Part shown: piece after piece, positions 46,290-55,674 of the stretch | Numbering within the stretch: position 1 is the stretch's first letter | Layout of the letters: each line of letters starts with the position of its first letter | Origin: JBGTCD01 sp041749015 | GTDB lineage: Bacteria; Bacteroidota; Bacteroidia; Cytophagales; Cyclobacteriaceae | Reading direction: 5' to 3' | NCBI GenBank assembly: GCA_041749015.1 | Contig: JBGTCD010000134.1 | Span: forward strand, 1 to 64,000 | DNA: 64,000 nucleotides | Position numbers and translations under genes: made by a program | The notes under the pieces: model-generated | What the model was told of the DNA's origin: nothing | Seen by the model: the letters and a program-made list of their open reading frames with translations, nothing else | Database searches by the model: none

Positions 46290-49289
46290 ATGAAAGCGAT
46301 TAAACGGGGAGTATTTTTATGGGGGTTTATGCTGTCAATAGTTTTTGGCTTCTTTCATTATGAAGGGTTTACCCAAACCACAGATGTACTCGACAATAAT
46401 CCTCCCCGGGTAAAATGGCGACAGATCAAGACCCCGGAATTTAATTTTATTTACCCTGAAAATTATGAAAATCAAGCCCAGCGCGTGGCCATGCGAATGC
46501 AGCATATCCATGGCCCGGGTTCACGTACGCTCAATACAAGACCCCGGCGATATCCTATTGTTTTGCAAAACCAAAGTGCCATTTCCAATGGGTTTGTGAC
46601 TCTGGGACCAAGAAGGTCGGAGTTTTTTACAATGCCGCCTCAGAATTATAATTTCTTGGGTACCAATGATTGGATGGATCTGCTTGCAGTCCATGAGTAC
46701 CGGCACATGGTGCAGTTTGACCATAGTCGCAGAGGTTTTAACAAATTATTTTCCTGGGTTTTTGGTGAAAACACCCAGGCAGCATGGGCCATTATGGCAG
46801 CACCATTGTGGTTTTGGGAGGGTGATGCTGTGGCCATGGAGACTGCCCTAACACCCTCAGGCAGGGGGCGTATTCCTGATTTTGACCGTATGTTTCGGTC
46901 CAATCTCATGGAAGGTAAAAAATTTGGATACCATAAGCAGTATCTCAGGTCCTTCAAGGATTTTGTGCCCAATCATTATGTATTTGGCTACCATATGGTG
47001 ACCCATATGCGCAGAAAAACTGAGGATCCATTCATTTGGGGCTCCATAACAGGCAAGGCATTCAGCGTACCCTTTATGCCTTTTACTTTTTCGAATAGTA
47101 TTAAATCTAATACTGGAAAATATGTGGTGAGCCATTACCGGGAGATGATGGATGAGCTTGAAGACCTATGGGGCCATCAGCAGGAAGGACTGGAACTGAC
47201 AGAGTTTGACAGAATATCCGAAAGACCCCGGGATGTTTTTACGGAGTATAGTTTTCCGCAGGTGCTTCCTGATGGCAGGATATTGGCTTTAAAATCCGGA
47301 CTTAGTGACTTCCAGCACATTGTAATGATGGATGTGTTTGGGAATGAAGAGGTGCTGGTGGTCCCAGGTCAGATCAACAATACCGGCATGCTTGATGTGA
47401 GCGGGGAGACCGTTTATTGGAACGAGTTCGAATTTGACCCAAGATGGCGAATGGTCACTTATTCCGTGATAAAATCTTATAACCTGAGTGATGGAAAAAT
47501 CCGAAGGCTCACCAGGGGCACCAGATATGGGGGAGTGGCAGCCAATAGTGATGGGACTCTACTTGCCACTATCGAAACCAACCAGGAAGGCAAGAATAAT
47601 GTCATGGTAATCGACGCCAATATTGGCATTGGCAAAATGGCTTTTTCTAACCCTGAGAATCATTTTTATATCCATCCCAGGTGGTTTCCAGATGAGGATA
47701 AATTTGTAGCAATTAAGCTTACTGACGAGGGTAAGACCATCACCCTTTTTGATCCTGACACCAAAACACAAGAGGATCTAATGCCTGTGACTGAGCATAA
47801 TCTGGGTCATCCCGTGCCCGTGGGGGAATATATTTTGTATAATTCACCACAATCAGGAATTGATAACATCTACGCCCTTCATCCCGCTTCTGGTCGTCAA
47901 TACCAGGTTACTTCAAGCCAATACGGAGCCTACAACCCGTCTGTGGATGCGGAGATGAATTACATTTATTATAATGACCACTCCAAATATGGCCTTGATA
48001 TTGTCGCCATGTCATTTGATCCAGGATCGTGGAAAACACTGGAAGCTGTAGAGGACCGTAATGTCAATTATTACAAGCCGCTGGTCGAGCAGGAGGGTAA
48101 TCCGGATTTGGTCAGGACAGCTCTGATGGGCACTTTGCCATCAAAACCTTATAAAAAGGCCTCCGGTCTTTTCAATCCCCATAGTTGGGGACCATTTTTT
48201 ACCGGTGATCTTCTCACCTGGGAGTTTGGTTTGTTTTCAAGGGATATCCTGAATTTTAACTCTCTCTATGCTGGTTACAATTACAATATTGAAGAAGGTG
48301 TGGGTACTGTAAAAGCCCGTTACAGTTATCAGGGCTTTTTCCCTATTTTGGATATCGAAGGTTCCTACGGGCGCAGAAGTACCTTCACAAGATTCAGGGA
48401 TGCTGAGGGTGAGATTCAAATTGCAAATTTTAATTGGGAGGAGACAACAATCAAACCCGGGGTGCGCATACCATTGGTTACTACAAGATCCAAGTATATT
48501 GGCAATGCGACATTCACAAATAATGTAGGCATTACACAGGTTAGGAATTTTACCAATGACATTGCTGATGGTACCGGTCGGTTCATCCCCATAGATACTT
48601 TGGATGATGGAAGAATTAGCGGCATCCTCGATCGATTTATTTTGGATAATGGTAATTTAAGATACAATGAACTGATACTTTCCGGATTCCGACTTCATAA
48701 AAGGGCTCCACGTGATCTTTTTAGCCGGTGGGGGCAAACCTTCATTTTGGAGCACAGGCGTACAGCTTATGGGAGTGACTTTAATGGTTCACTGCTTGCC
48801 ATGAGAAGTAATTTATTTTTCCCCAGTCCGCTGGCATTACTTTCCTCTGAGGCCTTCAAACACCATCACCTTTTCTTTTCATTGGGTTATCAGTCCAGAT
48901 TATTTGAAAACGAATTTGATAATTACATATTCCCAAATAGAATTCCTTTACCAAGGGGCTTTTCCTATCCGAGCTTTAGCAGGTCTATGTCAGGTTCAGC
49001 CAATTATGCTTTTCCATTATGGTATCCGGATATTAACCTTGGTCCGGTGCTCAATATCCAAAGGTTTAAAACAACACTGTTTTATGATATGGGAATGGGG
49101 TCAAATACTTTAACTGGTATAGAAAGCACCCTGTATCAATCGATTGGTGGTGAATTACGGATGGATTTTAACCTTATGAGATTTTTGGAGTTACTGGAGG
49201 TGGGGGTGAGAATAACTTACGGAATACCCAACCCAAGGGATTCCGGAGGATTAATGATGGAATTCATTCTGGCTAACATAGGTATTTAA
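46290..49289 (+). CDS. Peptidase-MA-like / propeller / barrel outer-membrane protein
   Basis: 999 residues, starting 3 bases after the M49-like gene. Signal peptide (FLWGFMLSIVFGFFHYEGFTQ). Residues about 45-300 are a gluzincin-like domain with HEYRHMVQFD (about 133, HExxH) and WFWEGDAVAMET (about 173, possible third ligand Glu). Residues about 320-600 are a TolB-like propeller (FPQVLPDGRILALKSG, GGVAANSDGTLLATIET, HPRWFPDEDKFVAIKL). From about 630 the sequence forms barrel strands ending in a family-like C-terminus (GLMMEFILANIGI). The combination suggests an outer-membrane protein with an exposed or periplasmic protease part. It is conserved in type but not named to my knowledge. Confidence 0.82.
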   Translation: MKAIKRGVFLWGFMLSIVFGFFHYEGFTQTTDVLDNNPPRVKWRQIKTPEFNFIYPENYENQAQRVAMRMQHIHGPGSRTLNTRPRRYPIVLQNQSAISNGFVTLGPRRSEFFTMPPQNYNFLGTNDWMDLLAVHEYRHMVQFDHSRRGFNKLFSWVFGENTQAAWAIMAAPLWFWEGDAVAMETALTPSGRGRIPDFDRMFRSNLMEGKKFGYHKQYLRSFKDFVPNHYVFGYHMVTHMRRKTEDPFIWGSITGKAFSVPFMPFTFSNSIKSNTGKYVVSHYREMMDELEDLWGHQQEGLELTEFDRISERPRDVFTEYSFPQVLPDGRILALKSGLSDFQHIVMMDVFGNEEVLVVPGQINNTGMLDVSGETVYWNEFEFDPRWRMVTYSVIKSYNLSDGKIRRLTRGTRYGGVAANSDGTLLATIETNQEGKNNVMVIDANIGIGKMAFSNPENHFYIHPRWFPDEDKFVAIKLTDEGKTITLFDPDTKTQEDLMPVTEHNLGHPVPVGEYILYNSPQSGIDNIYALHPASGRQYQVTSSQYGAYNPSVDAEMNYIYYNDHSKYGLDIVAMSFDPGSWKTLEAVEDRNVNYYKPLVEQEGNPDLVRTALMGTLPSKPYKKASGLFNPHSWGPFFTGDLLTWEFGLFSRDILNFNSLYAGYNYNIEEGVGTVKARYSYQGFFPILDIEGSYGRRSTFTRFRDAEGEIQIANFNWEETTIKPGVRIPLVTTRSKYIGNATFTNNVGITQVRNFTNDIADGTGRFIPIDTLDDGRISGILDRFILDNGNLRYNELILSGFRLHKRAPRDLFSRWGQTFILEHRRTAYGSDFNGSLLAMRSNLFFPSPLALLSSEAFKHHHLFFSLGYQSRLFENEFDNYIFPNRIPLPRGFSYPSFSRSMSGSANYAFPLWYPDINLGPVLNIQRFKTTLFYDMGMGSNTLTGIESTLYQSIGGELRMDFNLMRFLELLEVGVRITYGIPNPRDSGGLMMEFILANIGI

Positions 49290-49301
49290 TACCAGTCCAG
49301 A

Positions 49302-49333
49302 TTTGATAAAACCCATATTTACGACTATTTTTG
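49302..49333 (+). promoter_or_regulatory. Promoter of the pyruvate dehydrogenase E2 gene
   Basis: TTTG (49302-49305) and TATTTTTG (49326-49333) with a 20-base spacer fit the Bacteroidota -33/-7 promoter. The ATG is 26 bases after the -7 element. Confidence 0.65.
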
Positions 49334-49359
49334 ACCTCCAATTTTATTAAGAGAATTTT

Positions 49360-51006
49360 ATGGCGGAAATAATAAAAATGCCCAAAATGAGCGACACCAT
49401 GGAAGAAGGGGTGATCGCAGTATGGCATAAAAAGGTAGGCGACGAAATCAAATCTGGTGACCTAGTGGCTGAAATTGAGACTGATAAAGCTACCATGGAT
49501 TATGAATCCTATAATGATGGTACCCTACTGTACCTGGGTGCTGGTGAAGGTGATTCCATAAAGGTTAATGACATACTTGCTATAGTGGGAAAGAAGGGAG
49601 AGGACTACAAAGATCTATTGAAAGAAGCCAAATCAGGATCTGGGGAGAAGGAAGCAGGTAAGGAGGAAAAGAAAGAGGATAAAAAGGAAGATAAGAAGGA
49701 AGCGGCTGAGGAAGAAACTGTTGATGCCTCTGACGTCAACGCTGAAATAGTGCTCATGCCCAAAATGAGTGATACCATGACCGAAGGAGTCATTGCCGCC
49801 TGGCACAAGAAAGTCGGTGATGAAGTAAAATCAGGTGATTTATTAGCTGAAATTGAAACCGATAAGGCCACCATGGAGTACGAATCCTACCATGATGGGG
49901 TGCTCCTATACGTAGGTCCCGGAGAGGGCGAATCTGTAGAGGTGGATGGCATCCTGGCTATTATAGGAGAAAAAGGTGCTGACTACGAAAAGCTGATCAA
50001 GGCTCATAAAGCCTCAGGTATTAAGGATAATGGACAGGATACTGAAGATCCCAAACCTGAATCCAAAAAACAAGAACCAAAACAGGAATCTGAAAAACAG
50101 GAATCTTCATCCGACGATGATGGTGACAGGATAAAAGCATCACCTTTAGCTAAGAAAATGGCTGAAGACCTTGGTTATGATATCTCAAAAATCAAAGGCA
50201 CCGGAGATCATGGCCGCATCATCAAGCGGGATGTAGAAGAATACGAACCCTCTAAAGAGGCAGCCACTGACAAAAAGCAAGAATCTAGGGAAACTGCTTT
50301 CGAAATCCCTGCCGTGGTAGGTGAAGAGAAATATGAGGAGGTAAAAGTTTCGCAAATGCGTAAAACTATCGCCAAGAGGCTTGCCGAAAGTAAGTTTACG
50401 GCTCCGCATTTTTACCTCACTATGGAGATAAATATGGATAAAGCCATGGATGCCAGGAAGAGCATTAACGAGCTTTCGCCAATAAAAATTTCCTTTAATG
50501 ATATAGTGATCAAGGCAGTAGCCGGAGCCTTGCGGCAGCATCCTGATGTCAATGTTTCCTGGAGAGGGGATACCATCAGGAAAAACAAGCACATCCACAT
50601 TGGAGTAGCTGTGGCAGTCCCTGAAGGCTTGCTGGTACCCGTGGTACGTTTTGCAGACAATAAATCCCTCTCACATATTGCGGCGGAAGTTAAAGAGCTG
50701 GCAGGTAAAGCCCAAAACAAAGAGCTTCAACCTTCAGATTGGGAAGGCAGCACATTTACTATTTCCAATCTGGGGATGTTTGGAATTGAAGAGTTTACAG
50801 CCATCATTAATCCACCGGATGCCTGTATTCTGGCTGTAGGTGGCATTAAGGAAACAGCTATCGTAAAAGACGGACAGTTGGTACCAGGCAATGTCATGAA
50901 GGTCACCATGTCTTGTGACCACAGAGCCGTAGATGGTGCAGTAGGTGCGGCATTTCTCAAAACATTAAAGGGTCTTTTAGAAGATCCGGTTAGAATCCTT
51001 ATCTGA
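49360..51006 (+). CDS. Pyruvate dehydrogenase E2 (dihydrolipoamide acetyltransferase)
   Basis: 548 residues. Two lipoyl domains with lysine acceptors in [11 protein letters not shown] and [11 protein letters not shown] (about residues 40 and 170), joined by Lys/Glu-rich linkers. A peripheral-subunit-binding domain follows ([24 protein letters not shown], about 260). The catalytic domain ends with [16 protein letters not shown] (active-site His and Asp). It transfers acetyl groups to CoA inside the pyruvate dehydrogenase complex. E1 and E3 genes are not in the window. The stop overlaps hslV by one base. Confidence 0.94.
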   Translation: MAEIIKMPKMSDTMEEGVIAVWHKKVGDEIKSGDLVAEIETDKATMDYESYNDGTLLYLGAGEGDSIKVNDILAIVGKKGEDYKDLLKEAKSGSGEKEAGKEEKKEDKKEDKKEAAEEETVDASDVNAEIVLMPKMSDTMTEGVIAAWHKKVGDEVKSGDLLAEIETDKATMEYESYHDGVLLYVGPGEGESVEVDGILAIIGEKGADYEKLIKAHKASGIKDNGQDTEDPKPESKKQEPKQESEKQESSSDDDGDRIKASPLAKKMAEDLGYDISKIKGTGDHGRIIKRDVEEYEPSKEAATDKKQESRETAFEIPAVVGEEKYEEVKVSQMRKTIAKRLAESKFTAPHFYLTMEINMDKAMDARKSINELSPIKISFNDIVIKAVAGALRQHPDVNVSWRGDTIRKNKHIHIGVAVAVPEGLLVPVVRFADNKSLSHIAAEVKELAGKAQNKELQPSDWEGSTFTISNLGMFGIEEFTAIINPPDACILAVGGIKETAIVKDGQLVPGNVMKVTMSCDHRAVDGAVGAAFLKTLKGLLEDPVRILI

Positions 51007-51557
51007 TGAGTGATCAACTTAAAATTCACGCTACTACCGTTCTGGCAGTAATGCATAATGGTGAAGTTTGTATGGGGGCTGATGGTCAAGCCACCATGGG
51101 CAATTATGTTGCGAAGAGCAATGTAAAAAAAATCCGAAAACTACAGGAAGGCAAGGTTCTGGCAGGATTTGCTGGCAGTACCGCTGATGCTTTTACTCTT
51201 TTGGAGCGATTTGATGAAAAACTCAGTGCCTATAGTGGTAACCTCAAAAGAGCTGCAATAGAACTGGCGAAAGACTGGCGCACCGATCGGTATTTAAGAC
51301 GGCTTGAGGCCATGTTGATCACCGCCGATGGTGTTGATTTGTTAGTGTTATCCGGGACAGGAGATGTTCTGGAGCCTGATTATGAAGTGGCTGCTATTGG
51401 TTCGGGTGCCATGTATGCCCAGGCTGCAGCTATTGCGTTAAAAAAACATGCCTCCAACCTAAGTGCAGAAGAAATCGTGCGGGAGGCACTCTCCATTGCA
51501 GCAGATATCTGTATTTATACTAACCATAACCTGGTTATTGAAAAATTATCAAAATAG
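51006..51557 (+). CDS. hslV: ATP-dependent protease subunit HslV
   Basis: 183 residues. The catalytic threonine pair follows a short propeptide ([14 protein letters not shown]), and [36 protein letters not shown] and [10 protein letters not shown] segments are those of HslV. It forms the proteolytic dodecamer that works with the ATPase HslU. The start overlaps the E2 stop (TGATG), so translation is coupled to a metabolic gene. hslU is not adjacent and not in this window, unlike many bacteria where hslVU are paired. Confidence 0.95.
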   Translation: MSDQLKIHATTVLAVMHNGEVCMGADGQATMGNYVAKSNVKKIRKLQEGKVLAGFAGSTADAFTLLERFDEKLSAYSGNLKRAAIELAKDWRTDRYLRRLEAMLITADGVDLLVLSGTGDVLEPDYEVAAIGSGAMYAQAAAIALKKHASNLSAEEIVREALSIAADICIYTNHNLVIEKLSK

Positions 51558-51588
51558 GTCGATTGAGTATTTTACCGGCCCTAGTTAC

Positions 51589-51603
51589 CCGGAATGTTTC
51601 CGG
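51589..51603. terminator. Possible hairpin between convergent genes
   Basis: CCGGAA-TGT-TTCCGG, perfect 6-base arms, 32 bases after hslV and 91 bases after the convergent gene's stop. No T-run follows, so it is a weak terminator candidate. Confidence 0.3.
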
Positions 51604-51693
51604 TTGTCACACTAATGATTTTTATTGATTGGCTGATATTTTTCTGAACATGGTTCACAAACTCATCTGATAAATCAGAGATTTTGAATTAAA

Positions 51694-52104
51694 TTATTTT
51701 AGTCTAAAGTTAATTGCAAGACTAATTCTAGAATTGACATTTTGACCTTTTATTTTGCCGGGATTCCATTTTGGTGATATTTCTAAAATCCTTATGGCTT
51801 CTTCCTCACATCCTCCTCCTACGCCTTTTCCTACGTCTTGAACCTCAATATTCCTCAGGTCTCCCTCCTTATCCACAACAAATGTTAAAAATACTCTTCC
51901 TTCTATACCTTTCTTTCTTGCTTCTCCGGGGTATCTAATGTTTTCACCAAGAAATTGGTACCACTTTTCCCATCCTCCCGGAAAGGAAGCCACTTCATCT
52001 ACAATCGTAAAAATATCATCTAATTCTCCATGATCATCCTCTATATTTTGAGAAACTGAAAGCAGCGGAAAGAGTAATGCAATGCTTGTAAATAAGATTT
52101 TCAT
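51694..52104 (-). CDS. Small secreted TonB C-terminal domain protein
   Basis: 136 residues from ATG at 52104, directly before a signal peptide (ILFTSIALLFPLLSVSQ). The mature part is a TonB C-terminal domain: FPGGWEKWYQFLGENIRYPGEARKKGIEGRVFLTFVVDKEGDLRNIEV, with the YP..A...G..G.V...F.V pattern. Unlike true TonB it lacks a membrane helix with a Pro-rich spacer, so it is a soluble periplasmic protein. Such proteins are common in Bacteroidota; role unknown. Divergent from gntK with 34 bases between the starts. Confidence 0.85.
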   Translation of the reverse strand: MKILFTSIALLFPLLSVSQNIEDDHGELDDIFTIVDEVASFPGGWEKWYQFLGENIRYPGEARKKGIEGRVFLTFVVDKEGDLRNIEVQDVGKGVGGGCEEEAIRILEISPKWNPGKIKGQNVNSRISLAINFRLK

Positions 52105-52138
52105 TAATTTTAATTTTTCAATTTGGTCAAATTCAAAG

Positions 52139-52651
52139 ATGTTAAATAGTTTTGATGATTTCAAGCATTTTATCCTTCTAATGGGAGTAAGCGGCTCGGG
52201 AAAAACTACGATTGGGATTAAATTAGCCAAAAAACTTGATCTTCCTTTCGTTGAGGCAGATGACTATCATCCCGAATCTAATATAAAAAAAATGGCCTCG
52301 GGAATTCCTCTCACCGATCAGGACCGGATTCCCTGGTTGCAAAAACTATCATCTGTGATAAGCCACTATCCAGGTGGATGCGTATTGGCCTGCTCTGCTC
52401 TAAAAGGCTCTTATAGAAATATATTGGCTTCAAGGCTAAACAGGCCAATGAGCGTTTTCCTCCTGCAAGGGCCAAGGGAGGTTATCGAAGGTCGGATGGA
52501 AGGCAGAGATCATTTCATGCCACCCCGGCTTTTGGAGAGCCAATTGGAAACACTTGAACTTTCACCTGATATTCATACCTTGGATATTCAAAATTCTCCG
52601 GATCAACTTGTAGATGAGGTCATTAAAATTCTGAACATTGAGCGCTCCTGA
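52139..52651 (+). CDS. gntK: Gluconokinase
   Basis: 170 residues from ATG at 52139; a start 19 codons upstream is open but gives an unusual extension. Walker A LLMGVSGSGKTTIG, then VEADDYHPESNIKKMASGIPLTDQDRIPWL (gluconate site), CSALKGSYRNIL and GRDHFMPPRLLESQLETLE, all of GntK. It phosphorylates gluconate to 6-phosphogluconate. First gene of a three-gene operon; its stop overlaps the next start by 14 bases. Confidence 0.95.
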   Translation: MLNSFDDFKHFILLMGVSGSGKTTIGIKLAKKLDLPFVEADDYHPESNIKKMASGIPLTDQDRIPWLQKLSSVISHYPGGCVLACSALKGSYRNILASRLNRPMSVFLLQGPREVIEGRMEGRDHFMPPRLLESQLETLELSPDIHTLDIQNSPDQLVDEVIKILNIERS

Positions 52652-54035
52652 AATCGGAATCATAGGACTTGGAGTCATGGGTAAGGCACTTGCCTTAAAC
52701 TTTGCCTCCAAAGGCATCAACACTATTGTGACTAATCCCATTTTGCCGGGAGAAGGATCAGTAACAAATGATTTTATCCAGTCCCTTAGCCAACACAATA
52801 TCACCGGGGCTCCGGATATTCCTCAATTTTTATCAAAACTCCGCCATCCCAGATGTATACTATTGATGATCAAAGCCGGGGTTCCGGTAGATGAGGTACT
52901 TAGGCGAATGGAGCCGGATCTTGTGAAAGGGGATATCATTATTGATGGAGGCAATTCTCATTATAAAGATACTGAAAGGCGGCAGGCTTTGCTTAAGGAA
53001 AAAGGTGTCCATTTCGTTGGAATGGGGGTTTCCGGAGGAGAAGAAGGGGCTTTATATGGACCCTCCATCATGCCATCAGGAGATAAAGCTGTAGTAGAAA
53101 CCCTCATGCCCATGTTTCGAAAGGTAGCTGCACGGCAGGGTGATATCATCTGTGCGGAATGGGTTGGATCGGGAGGCTCCGGGCATTTTGTAAAAATGGT
53201 GCATAATGGCATCGAATATGCTGACATGCAGATTATTTCTGAGGTTTACGCTTTGTCAAGGTTTGGTTTGGGGACATCGCCTGATACTCTGGCACAATGG
53301 ATGGGAAAGTGGAATAATGGAATTACGGCAAGCTACCTCCTGGAGATTACCATTGATATCCTGAGAAAAAATGAAAATGGTGCCCTGATCCTTGACCAGA
53401 TCCTGGATGTAGCCGGTAGCAAAGGCACAGGATTGTGGACTGTTCAAGCCGCTTTGGAGCTTGGGATTCCCGCACCTGTTATTTTTGCCTCCTTAAATCA
53501 AAGACTTACATCCACTTTTAAGGAAATTAGAATTCGCCTGGATAAACCACATACCCTCCTGCAGGAAGTTTTGACTCCGGATGATTTTGAAAATACAATG
53601 TTGTTTTCAAGAATAGTGGCTCTGACAGAAGGGTTTCACCTTATCAAAGCTGCTTCAGATCAAAATGAATGGTCCATAAATCCCCAAAGCCTAACGAGAA
53701 TTTGGTCAGGGGGGTGTATCATCAGGTCTGCTTTGCTTCATTCTTATGGACAATGGCTCAAAAACCAACCTGATAAAGCCCATGGATTTGAATTGGAAGG
53801 TGCAGCAAATTTATTGGCTCGGACTCTTCCTGCTGTAAAGAAAGTTGTAAAACATGCTAATGAAGTTTCCATCCCGATTCCGGGAATTTCTTCGGCACTT
53901 CAATCCTGGCACAGCTTCCATTCAGGCAGCCTTCCTGTCAATTTAATCCAGGCGCAACGCGATTATTTTGGAGCTCATACATATAGGCGATTAGATGGGG
54001 GCGACCAGGACATTCATACCAACTGGAAAGGTTGA
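52638..54035 (+). CDS. gnd: 6-phosphogluconate dehydrogenase (decarboxylating)
   Basis: 465 residues. The start is TTG at 52638: an in-frame stop lies two codons before and no ATG fits before the Rossmann motif (IGIIGLGVMGKALALNF). Catalytic segments: DGGNSHYKDTERR, GVSGGEEGALYGPSIMPSG and HFVKMVHNGIEYADMQ (active-site Lys). The C-terminal tail is GAHTYRRLDGGDQDIHTNW. It converts 6-phosphogluconate to ribulose 5-phosphate and CO2, giving NADPH or NADH. Zwf is absent, so the operon handles external gluconate rather than the full oxidative pathway from glucose. Confidence 0.95.
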   Translation: MSAPEIGIIGLGVMGKALALNFASKGINTIVTNPILPGEGSVTNDFIQSLSQHNITGAPDIPQFLSKLRHPRCILLMIKAGVPVDEVLRRMEPDLVKGDIIIDGGNSHYKDTERRQALLKEKGVHFVGMGVSGGEEGALYGPSIMPSGDKAVVETLMPMFRKVAARQGDIICAEWVGSGGSGHFVKMVHNGIEYADMQIISEVYALSRFGLGTSPDTLAQWMGKWNNGITASYLLEITIDILRKNENGALILDQILDVAGSKGTGLWTVQAALELGIPAPVIFASLNQRLTSTFKEIRIRLDKPHTLLQEVLTPDDFENTMLFSRIVALTEGFHLIKAASDQNEWSINPQSLTRIWSGGCIIRSALLHSYGQWLKNQPDKAHGFELEGAANLLARTLPAVKKVVKHANEVSIPIPGISSALQSWHSFHSGSLPVNLIQAQRDYFGAHTYRRLDGGDQDIHTNWKG

Positions 54036-54038
54036 TAT

Positions 54039-55394
54039 ATGGATTACCAATTACTGACGGCATTTATTACTGGGGTCGGAGCTCTGCTGGTTCTGATCCT
54101 TGGTTTCAAGGTCAATGCCTTTATTGCCCTATTGATATCCTCTATTCTTGTGGGGCTGATATCGGGTATGCCCCCGGGAGATATCCTGGAGCATATGGGT
54201 ACGGGCATGGGAACTACCCTTGGTTTCGTGGCCATAGTTGTAGGGCTTGGCGCGGTCCTTGGGTCTATTCTGGAACATAGCGGGGGCACTCAGGCTTTGT
54301 CTTCATGGTTTTTGTCCAAGTTTGGTCCCCGATATGCTCCTGCTGCTTTGAGTATGGCAGGGTTTCTAATCGCTATTCCTGTATTTTTTGATGTTGCTTT
54401 CATCTTATTGGTTCCGGTCATTTATGCGCTTCAGAAAACCTCCGGAAAATCACTGTTATATTTTGCCATACCCCTTTTGGCAGCCCTGGCCGTGACTCAT
54501 GCTTTTATCCCCCCAACCCCCGGACCTGTAGCAGTTGCGGATATCCTGGGGTCAGATCTTGGGTGGATTATTCTTTTTGGCTTCCTGGCAGGGATTCCGG
54601 CCACCATTGTATCAGGACTTATTTTCGGTAAGGTTATTTCTGAAAGGATATTCATCACCCCTCCAATAAAATTCTCCAATGCGGAAGAAAGGGTTGATAA
54701 CAAACATATGCCTTCGGTAGCTATGGTAGTATTTTTAATAATGCTGCCTTTGGTATTGATTCTAGGACGTACTGTGAGTGCTGCTTCTTTCAGTAGTCAG
54801 CATGGGCCTATTCCCGGATGGGTTGAATTCATAGATTTTCTTGGCCACCCATTTTCGGCTTTGATCATTACGGTTGGCCTGGCTATGTATTTTTTAGGAA
54901 TCAGATTGGGCACGAGTTATGCTAAACTTCAGGAAATTAGTGTGAAGTCACTTGGCCCTGCCGGGATCATCATCCTGATTACAGGTGCTGGTGGGGTATT
55001 CAAGCAAATGCTTGTAGAGTCAGGAGTGGGTAATATGCTTGCTGATCAACTAAGTGATCAAAATCTACCCCCTATTCTTATGGCTTTTCTTATAGCGCAG
55101 ATGGTCAGGTTGTTGCAGGGATCATCTACCGTAGCCATGATAACCGCAGCCGGTCTTATGGCACCTATGTTGGAAGGTCTTGGCTATACACCGGCGCAAT
55201 CTGCACTTGTTGTCCTTAGCATAGCTGCTGGCGCGAGTGGGTTCTCACATGTCAATGACAGCGGGTTCTGGCTGGTAAGCCGGTATCTTGGATTAACTGA
55301 AATTCAAACCTTAAAAACCTGGACTTTGATGACGGGTGTTCTGGCCCTTACAGGATTTGGTGTGGTTTGCCTGATATGGGTGGTGATTGGGTAA
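54039..55394 (+). CDS. Gluconate permease (GntP family)
   Basis: 451 residues with about 12 membrane helices. GntP features: GTTLGFVAIVVGLGAVLGSILEHSGG, THAFIPPTPGPVAVADILG and LQGSSTVAMITAAGLMAP, then HVNDSGFWLVSRYLGL. It takes up gluconate with protons. It starts 3 bases after gnd and is the third gene of the gluconate operon. Confidence 0.94.
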   Translation: MDYQLLTAFITGVGALLVLILGFKVNAFIALLISSILVGLISGMPPGDILEHMGTGMGTTLGFVAIVVGLGAVLGSILEHSGGTQALSSWFLSKFGPRYAPAALSMAGFLIAIPVFFDVAFILLVPVIYALQKTSGKSLLYFAIPLLAALAVTHAFIPPTPGPVAVADILGSDLGWIILFGFLAGIPATIVSGLIFGKVISERIFITPPIKFSNAEERVDNKHMPSVAMVVFLIMLPLVLILGRTVSAASFSSQHGPIPGWVEFIDFLGHPFSALIITVGLAMYFLGIRLGTSYAKLQEISVKSLGPAGIIILITGAGGVFKQMLVESGVGNMLADQLSDQNLPPILMAFLIAQMVRLLQGSSTVAMITAAGLMAPMLEGLGYTPAQSALVVLSIAAGASGFSHVNDSGFWLVSRYLGLTEIQTLKTWTLMTGVLALTGFGVVCLIWVVIG

Positions 55395-55674
55395 ATAAAC
55401 TCCAAATTGAAATCAAAGCGAATTTTTTAAAGTCCCGGAGGGCAGTGAAATTCACTTATAACCTTGACCCAATCTACCCAATCCAGGGAATTCTCAATTG
55501 GGTTGGGGTTAAATGAACCTTTGTTGGATCCCAAGGCCACCCTCTGAATACTTCGCTTCAAACTTCTGGGATCAATTTATTTTCAAATGTTTCGATACCT
55601 GGGTCACTAATTAAAATTTTTATTCCTTATACCAGATATTTTTATAATTTTAATTTAGGAAAAGGAAAATAATT

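Noticed and set aside
55476..55503. Hairpin ACCCAAT/ATTGGGT after the gluconate permease
   Set aside because: Perfect 7-base arms but no T-run, and neighbouring CCCAAT copies make chance pairing likely; not listed as a terminator.
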